NCBI GenBank assembly: GCA_947450015.1
Contig: CANFUB010000054.1
Location: 1 to 12,247, forward strand
Source of the DNA: Bacteroidota bacterium
Lineage (GTDB): Bacteria > Bacteroidota > Bacteroidia > NS11-12g > UBA955
Reading direction: 5' to 3'
DNA length: 12,247 nucleotides
Each line of letters opens with the position of its first letter. Positions within the stretch are counted from its first letter, which is position 1. Positions 7,089 to 12,247 of the stretch are shown here, piece by piece. Made by a program: the position numbers and the translations under genes. The notes under the pieces were generated by a model. The model did no database searches. It saw only the letters and a program-made list of their open reading frames with translations, and had not been told where the DNA came from.

Positions 7089-8486
7089 TTAAATGAAAAT
7101 TTGATATTGTAGAATGAATGCATTCTTTCTTTTTCCTAATTGTAAATCGGCTGTGCTATTGATAAAATACGTTGGTCGGTTTTGCCAATCTAAACTAAGT
7201 TTAGCATTGTGCCCTTTAATTAACCAATTCACACCTGCGTTGAAAAGGTTCATATTCAAATTCCCTAATCGATCGTATTTGGCCATGGTATAAGCTACAT
7301 AAGGCATTAATTGACCAGATGGCAAAACGTTTTTAGGCAATAGATAGCCACATTGCGCATAAACCACCGAACCAGTACCAAACATAGGAAACGCATTTCC
7401 ATAGGTTGAGCCATGGCCTGTAATACTGTTTGAACTGTTTAAAGCTGTTGCATTGGCAGGGTTCATGGCGCCATTATACCTTAAATAATTGCTGCCATAA
7501 TTGGTTTTAAAAAAACCTAAATAGGCCGACAAGGCATTGCCTTTTTCTTTGTTGAGAGGTATATCCAAAAAGCTTTCGACACATAATAACAACATGTTGT
7601 GATAGGCAATAGAATCTGATGCACTTTGTCTAGACCAAGTTGCATTCTTCTGATAAGTGGCACCAAAGGCTACATTAAATATTTTCTTTTTACCTAAATA
7701 AGTCCCAGTCATGTAGGGTGTAGTGTGATTCTCGTGTTCGAAAAATTGCCACATCAAATATGTTTGCAACTGTTTATGTCTGCCTATACTTGCAAAGCTA
7801 GCATCCTTAAATGCTGCAACAGGTGTTGCTCCATTGGACGTAATTGGGAATGGATCGCTTAATAAAATTCGGTAATCTAATTTGGAAACTTGACCACGTG
7901 CATAAACACTTAACTTACGACTGAATTGATCGGTTTGATCTGTCGTTGCTTGTGCAAAAATAGGTACATCCATTGTCATAATCGTGCCTATCGATGGCTG
8001 AGAAAATCGCGATAAACCATTCGCAATGGTTAACCCCCCTCCTAATTTTAGTTGATTGCCTTTGCTCACTTTGTATTCACAAAGCGCATCATGAAAAAAG
8101 GCAGCATTTTTTCGATTGGAAGTGGAATTATATTGTGCGTTAAAATTATTCTGACCGAATTGAAAATAAATAAACACCTTGTCGGTAATTTGACCAAACA
8201 ATTGCATTCTGGTGCGTCTTAAACCTATGTCGAAGGTTTGACTAGCAGCCAATCCATCGACCTTGGTACCTGGATTACTTTCGTTGTAACGCAACCAAAC
8301 TTGGTTTAAAAAAGTGGCTTGGAAATAATGGGAACCATCTTCGTTTAGGTTGTATTTTAATGCCTCCTTCTCTTTAGCAAGTGTCTGAACGACTTCCGTT
8401 TTTTTGAGTGAGTCTTTTTCTAACCGATTAGTCGCATTCAATTTTGAGAGTGCGATGCATGTTAAAAGAAATATGATCTTTTTCAT
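7089..8486 (-). CDS. Porin-like outer-membrane beta-barrel protein in the dab operon
   Basis: A 465-residue secreted protein. The signal peptide is MKKIIFLLTCIALSKLNA (1-18). A short charged stretch follows (about 21-48, rich in Lys/Glu) before the barrel begins at HYFQATFLNQVWLRYNE (53-69). FDIGLRRTRMQLFGQITDKV (85-104) followed by FIYFQFGQNNFN resembles the beginning of porins of the OprO/OprP-like and related Bacteroidota groups. Repeated amphipathic strands with aromatic ends continue to the final strand (NAFILQYQIFI). It begins 20 bases after the dabB stop codon and is followed 26 bases later by the SulP gene, with no promoter-like sequence found in front of it, so it is probably co-transcribed with both. 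From position I infer that it admits bicarbonate or another small anion to the periplasm. The barrel type is fairly sure; the substrate is not shown by the sequence. Confidence 0.8.
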   Translation of the reverse strand: MKKIIFLLTCIALSKLNATNRLEKDSLKKTEVVQTLAKEKEALKYNLNEDGSHYFQATFLNQVWLRYNESNPGTKVDGLAASQTFDIGLRRTRMQLFGQITDKVFIYFQFGQNNFNAQYNSTSNRKNAAFFHDALCEYKVSKGNQLKLGGGLTIANGLSRFSQPSIGTIMTMDVPIFAQATTDQTDQFSRKLSVYARGQVSKLDYRILLSDPFPITSNGATPVAAFKDASFASIGRHKQLQTYLMWQFFEHENHTTPYMTGTYLGKKKIFNVAFGATYQKNATWSRQSASDSIAYHNMLLLCVESFLDIPLNKEKGNALSAYLGFFKTNYGSNYLRYNGAMNPANATALNSSNSITGHGSTYGNAFPMFGTGSVVYAQCGYLLPKNVLPSGQLMPYVAYTMAKYDRLGNLNMNLFNAGVNWLIKGHNAKLSLDWQNRPTYFINSTADLQLGKRKNAFILQYQIFI

Positions 8487-8506
8487 TTTGAATTTAAATG
8501 TTGTAA

Positions 8507-10375
8507 TTATGATGATTTGTAAGGTGTATCGTGATACGTTTTTTGATGTGGGCCTAAAAACAAACGGGCATACATTCGAACCAATGCAATGCCATCGATG
8601 ATAAAGGCTACTGATGTAATGAAGGCTAATAAAAATTGGTCTTCGTGAATATGGCTAAAGATTAAATCTTCGCCAATGAAAGTTGGTGTGATTGGAAATC
8701 CAGTAAGACCCAAACAAGCAATTAAGAAAATAAAAGCAATTTTGGGATGTTCATACACATGGCCATAGAATTGGTTGAGGTCAATTTTACCTTCCAATTT
8801 TCTCAATCGCATAAGCGCTATAAATCCAACAATACCACTTACAACAATTCCACTTAAGTAAAGATGCGCATCACTTAGTTGAAAATGCTCGTTGAATGAA
8901 ATGGCCAATGCTATCCAAAAATGGTTCATGATAATTAGTACCCAACTTAGGAAAGCACTTCTGCGTTCTGAGAATGATTTTATAACCATTATCAAACCAA
9001 TCAATGAAAATACGATGGGCAAGTAATGACGAATTGTGGGTGATAAAATATCGTCATGGTATAAACAAAACAATCCCATTGCATAGGTTGGTACCAAAAG
9101 ATAAATAACTTGATTCATGGTCAAGAAATTAAATTTTTTACCTGTTGTCTTCAATGGTTTCCAAAGGATGAAACTCATGAGTTTATCTAGGTTCCATTCT
9201 TTAATGCTTAATAAGTAAATTGAATACTCAATTTTCTTAGGCCATCTGTCTTCGAAAGTATGCAAGCGTGGTTTGTAATTATAAAATTGTTCGCGAATTA
9301 AATAACTTACAATTGAAGGCGAAACCAGCAATTGATAGGTTCTTAGAAATGCATTACCTGCAAAGTGTATAAGTGCTAAATTTTCGAAACCAGCGGCTAC
9401 TTCTACAAAAATAATTCCTATTTGTGAAATAGAACCATAAGCAATTTGACTTTTAACAGACGATTGCACCCTTGCTATTAAGGATGAAATAATTGCCGTA
9501 GTCAATCCTAAAACCCCAATGATAACCCTTACTGATATTTGGTTTTCCCAAAATGGGAAAGTTCGCAATAAAATAAATACCCCCAAATGCACAGAAAGCG
9601 AACCATAGAAAATGGCGCTCGAAGGTGTTGGTCCTTCCATGGCCCTTGGTAGCCATGATGAGAAAGGCAATTGAGCTGATTTGGCGGCTGCAGAAATAAG
9701 TATCATCAACGAAATGAAGACACCAACAAAGCTATGGTTAACGAGGTGCTCATGCACCAATTCGTTATTAGTAAGTTTTAAAAATGTAATGTTCTCGTGC
9801 CATAAATGGTGACTGGCCCACATGGCTAAAATCAAGCCCACATCACCTATTCTATAAATAGAAAAAACTTTGATGGCATTCTTCACAGGAAGGTATCTGT
9901 TTCTATAAAATGCAATTAGTAAAAAAGAAGTGATACCGAGTATCTCCCATCCTATAAACAGGGTTTCAAGGTTACCCGCAAAAATGGTGATATTGTAGCC
10001 CAAATAGAAAAACAAAATCGTATTAAAGAATCGTTTATAACCAACTTCACGGTGCATATAGGCCTTGCTATAAATGGTAACCATAAAGGTTAAAGATGCG
10101 CCAACAAAAAAGTAAACCGCTGTAATTTTATCAAAACAGAAATCGATAAAAAACTCATAATTACTGGTTTTTAATAATACAATGTCTCTTAAATCGAGTG
10201 TTACGTGATCGTTGCTAATCCAATAAAATAAGAATACAAAGAAACTGATGAGATGTATACCGACTGTAAAAAATGCAATTCTTGAGATGACTAATTCACT
10301 TTTTTTGGGAATTAATAAACTTAATAAGAAGCCAATTAAGGGAATGAAAATAAAAATATTTAGTAATGTGCTCAT
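8507..10375 (-). CDS. dabB: DabB, cation-conducting membrane subunit of the DAB inorganic carbon pump
   Basis: A 622-residue polytopic protein related to NuoL/ND5 and MrpA. It conducts cations so that their gradient drives CO2 hydration by DabA at the inner membrane. Ion-path residues seen: E144 in GWEILGITSFLLIAFY (142-157), K232 in AAKSAQLPFSSWLP (230-243) followed by MEGPTPSSAIFYGSLSVHLG (246-265), K308 in VKSQIAYGSISQIG (307-320), and H337 in LIHFAGNAFLRTYQLL. The PSSAIFYGSLSVHLG stretch and the FLRTYQLL arginine in place of the NuoL lysine point to DabB rather than complex I. A FPITPTFIGED motif (560-570) resembles the late acidic helix of NuoM/NuoL but lies much farther from the core than in NuoL. 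The ATG is 3 bases after the dabA stop codon. No other nuo genes are near. Confidence 0.92.
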   Translation of the reverse strand: MSTLLNIFIFIPLIGFLLSLLIPKKSELVISRIAFFTVGIHLISFFVFLFYWISNDHVTLDLRDIVLLKTSNYEFFIDFCFDKITAVYFFVGASLTFMVTIYSKAYMHREVGYKRFFNTILFFYLGYNITIFAGNLETLFIGWEILGITSFLLIAFYRNRYLPVKNAIKVFSIYRIGDVGLILAMWASHHLWHENITFLKLTNNELVHEHLVNHSFVGVFISLMILISAAAKSAQLPFSSWLPRAMEGPTPSSAIFYGSLSVHLGVFILLRTFPFWENQISVRVIIGVLGLTTAIISSLIARVQSSVKSQIAYGSISQIGIIFVEVAAGFENLALIHFAGNAFLRTYQLLVSPSIVSYLIREQFYNYKPRLHTFEDRWPKKIEYSIYLLSIKEWNLDKLMSFILWKPLKTTGKKFNFLTMNQVIYLLVPTYAMGLFCLYHDDILSPTIRHYLPIVFSLIGLIMVIKSFSERRSAFLSWVLIIMNHFWIALAISFNEHFQLSDAHLYLSGIVVSGIVGFIALMRLRKLEGKIDLNQFYGHVYEHPKIAFIFLIACLGLTGFPITPTFIGEDLIFSHIHEDQFLLAFITSVAFIIDGIALVRMYARLFLGPHQKTYHDTPYKSS

Positions 10376-10378
10376 GGT

Positions 10379-12247
10379 TTAGTTAAGTATGTATACAGGT
10401 ATGTTGTCCGAATGTGATTCTATTTCAGCGGTCATGCTTCTTATTGATTCCACCTTGTGCATTGGTGCATAAGCATTAAACTGACCTTCTTTGAACACAA
10501 ATATTTTTTTTGTAACAGGTTGTAAAACGGCTAAGTGTACCCATTCATTGATAAACCATTCATAAATTTCTGGTGCCTTTTGGATGACAGATAATACAAT
10601 GTCTGGTTCATGTTCAATGATAATTAAAAGTCTTATTGGATCATGCACTTCTATCATTTGTGAGGGCAAGCCTGGTCGCAAATCCCCATCGATACCATTG
10701 GCAACGCCAAATAAACCCATAACATTATGGGGTAATTTTGTGCCTGCACCTAGTTTTTGATTATCGACACGTGAGAAAAAATATTCTAAATTAATACCAC
10801 CACAAACAGGACCAAGTGGTTTGACAATATTAAAAAGTATTTTTCCTTCAGGATCCATATTATAGTCATACGAATTTAAAAAGGCTCGCCTATCTAGGAA
10901 CAAAGACTTTGTAAGGTCTCTATTTCCAACGATACAAAGTGCGTTGGTAGCGTGGTTTAATTCAGGTCGCGGTTCAAATAAAGAAACAGAGCGTCTTAGT
11001 ATTTTTTGATGAATCTTTTTTGCATCCATATGGGTATCGATTGACTCGAACTTACGAGAGCGTTCTTTTGCATTGTAATCGAGTGCTTTCTCAAATACCT
11101 TTTCATTTATTTGATGTAACCCTTTATTGGTTGCATTGAGTGAGTTTTCATCATAGAACAAAATTTCATCGCGGGTTGTATCATGCAAAGCACCTACAAA
11201 CTGCGTTGCTTCTGGAATATCAATTCCAATATTTTTTAAGCGCTCCCTAACACCTTTATGATTGGCCATGTGGCACATTACACGTGCATTCACAGAACCC
11301 GGTCGACCGGAACATGCACCACAATCGTAGGCAGCATAATGTGGATTGTTTACACTGCTTGAACCATGACCTACAATATAAATTAAAGGTGCAAAATCTT
11401 TTGTCAAGCCAATACTTTTAAGTAAGCCTGCCACTCTATCGGCCATTTCATCAACCGTGAAACCTATTTGCAGTCCATTCTCATTGGGCACCTTGGCATC
11501 GTATTCGATACTTAGTTTTGAAACCTTGTCCATGTGTCTAAAGGAGTAGGCCGTTGCAGGACTCATAGATGGTCGAAAAATATTGACGAATAATTTAAGG
11601 GCCGACCAAAAGCCAAGGGTTTGTGAAATCAACCAACCGCTAAAAATTGAGTGACTGCGTTTGGCAAAATGGGCTTCTGATTGCCTCACTTCTGAGGAAT
11701 CAATTTCTTTAATTAAAAATTTAGGCGTTACTGGCGCTGGGCATTGCTTGGTATAGGACTTACCATGTTCAGGTTGAAAGAAAAATTCAACACTAAAAAA
11801 ACCTGGTGTTCCAAATGTTTCACAAGCAGTATCAAATTGTTCAAGATAGCTGCGTATTGAAATCTCCCGATCATCGATACAAAACATGGCTTGAAAGCTT
11901 TTTTTAGCATCAATGAGGGGCGCAGTGTGTGGCACTTGGATACTGGCTAGTACTTCGTCGTAATAAGTCCATTCAAAGGCTTCTTGCCACAGTCGCATTA
12001 CTTCTGTGTATTCTGTTATAACAACAGGTGCGAACAAAGCTTCAGGCTTTTCTTTTAACCGAGCATTAAGTGGCTGCCATTGCTCACCGAACTTTGCATC
12101 TAGAGCATCTATTTCGAGCATTAACTCGAAAAGAATTAAATCATGTAGGCTAATACTTCTAGCATCTAAGAGTGTTTGCGGATAATCTTCGATGGTTGAA
12201 ACCATGCCCGACCATCCTTGATGTGAAAATTGTTGATCGAATAAATA
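10379..12247 (-). CDS. dabA: DabA (DUF2309), zinc carbonic-anhydrase-like subunit of the DAB pump; 5' end beyond window
   Basis: The frame is open to the right edge and holds 622 residues of the C-terminal part. The methionine encoded at 12205 is internal: the upstream in-frame residues (YLFDQQFSHQGWSG) are conserved-looking sequence. Numbering from that methionine, the beta-CA-like active site is present: C109 and D111 in FCIDDRE (108-114), H280 in IVGHG (277-281), and C295 in YDCGACSG (293-300). The H-to-C spacing of 15 and C-to-H spacing of 171 agree with the C351/D353/H524/C539 set I recall for Halothiobacillus DabA. DabA binds DabB on the cytoplasmic face and hydrates CO2 to bicarbonate in one direction, powered by ion flow. 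By that comparison roughly 200 or more N-terminal residues are missing from the window. The stop codon is 3 bases before the dabB ATG, indicating an operon. Confidence 0.95.
   Translation of the reverse strand, partial: YLFDQQFSHQGWSGMVSTIEDYPQTLLDARSISLHDLILFELMLEIDALDAKFGEQWQPLNARLKEKPEALFAPVVITEYTEVMRLWQEAFEWTYYDEVLASIQVPHTAPLIDAKKSFQAMFCIDDREISIRSYLEQFDTACETFGTPGFFSVEFFFQPEHGKSYTKQCPAPVTPKFLIKEIDSSEVRQSEAHFAKRSHSIFSGWLISQTLGFWSALKLFVNIFRPSMSPATAYSFRHMDKVSKLSIEYDAKVPNENGLQIGFTVDEMADRVAGLLKSIGLTKDFAPLIYIVGHGSSSVNNPHYAAYDCGACSGRPGSVNARVMCHMANHKGVRERLKNIGIDIPEATQFVGALHDTTRDEILFYDENSLNATNKGLHQINEKVFEKALDYNAKERSRKFESIDTHMDAKKIHQKILRRSVSLFEPRPELNHATNALCIVGNRDLTKSLFLDRRAFLNSYDYNMDPEGKILFNIVKPLGPVCGGINLEYFFSRVDNQKLGAGTKLPHNVMGLFGVANGIDGDLRPGLPSQMIEVHDPIRLLIIIEHEPDIVLSVIQKAPEIYEWFINEWVHLAVLQPVTKKIFVFKEGQFNAYAPMHKVESIRSMTAEIESHSDNIPVYILN

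Noticed and set aside
8527..8545. Small hairpin GTATC-GT-GATAC followed by a T run
   Set aside because: It lies inside dabB coding sequence, the T run is on the antisense strand, and a 5-base stem with a 2-base loop is too weak for a terminator.
8507..10375. Complex I subunit NuoL
   Set aside because: No other nuo genes are present, dabA precedes it by 3 bases, and the PSSAIFYGSLSVHLG and FLRTYQLL signatures favour DabB.
12163..12205. ATG at 12205 as the true start of dabA
   Set aside because: The frame continues open to the window edge with family-like residues (HQGWSG), and a DabA of 608 residues would lack the N-terminal region present in characterised members.

Overview
The window is AT-rich and looks like a Bacteroidota chromosome. 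The protein families are typical of that phylum (LuxC-type acyl-CoA reductase, PorT-like outer-membrane barrel, periplasmic TlpA-type thioredoxin). Starts lack strong Shine-Dalgarno sequences, and at least one promoter fits the Bacteroidota pattern TTTG-N20-TAnnTTTG (upstream of queA). I see no tRNA, rRNA, CRISPR array, insertion sequence or phage gene.

Left part (1-3184), apparently housekeeping: the 5' part of an acyl-CoA reductase gene running off the left edge (minus); a small outer-membrane beta-barrel protein (plus); a bidirectional terminator; queA (minus); and a secreted TlpA/thioredoxin-like protein (plus), divergent from queA.

Right part (3185-12247), all on the minus strand: an inorganic-carbon (Ci) uptake island in two blocks. 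Read in the direction of transcription, block 1 is dabA (5' end off the right edge), dabB, a porin-like barrel gene and a SulP anion transporter, with gaps of 3, 20 and 26 bases, closed by a rho-independent terminator at about 5417-5456. Block 2 is a second SulP transporter followed by a beta-carbonic anhydrase, joined by a TAATG stop/start overlap.

How they may work together: DabA (zinc carbonic-anhydrase-like subunit) and DabB (cation-conducting membrane subunit) form the DAB pump, which converts entering CO2 to cytoplasmic bicarbonate using ion-gradient energy. The porin could let bicarbonate through the outer membrane. The SulP proteins could carry bicarbonate across the inner membrane. 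The cytosolic beta-CA interconverts CO2 and bicarbonate. No carboxysome or RuBisCO gene is visible, so the bicarbonate more likely feeds anaplerotic or biosynthetic carboxylases than autotrophy (inference). The most unusual points are the porin inside a DAB-SulP operon, an ordinary cytosolic CA next to a DAB pump, two dissimilar SulP transporters in one locus, and a long apparent insertion in DabB.
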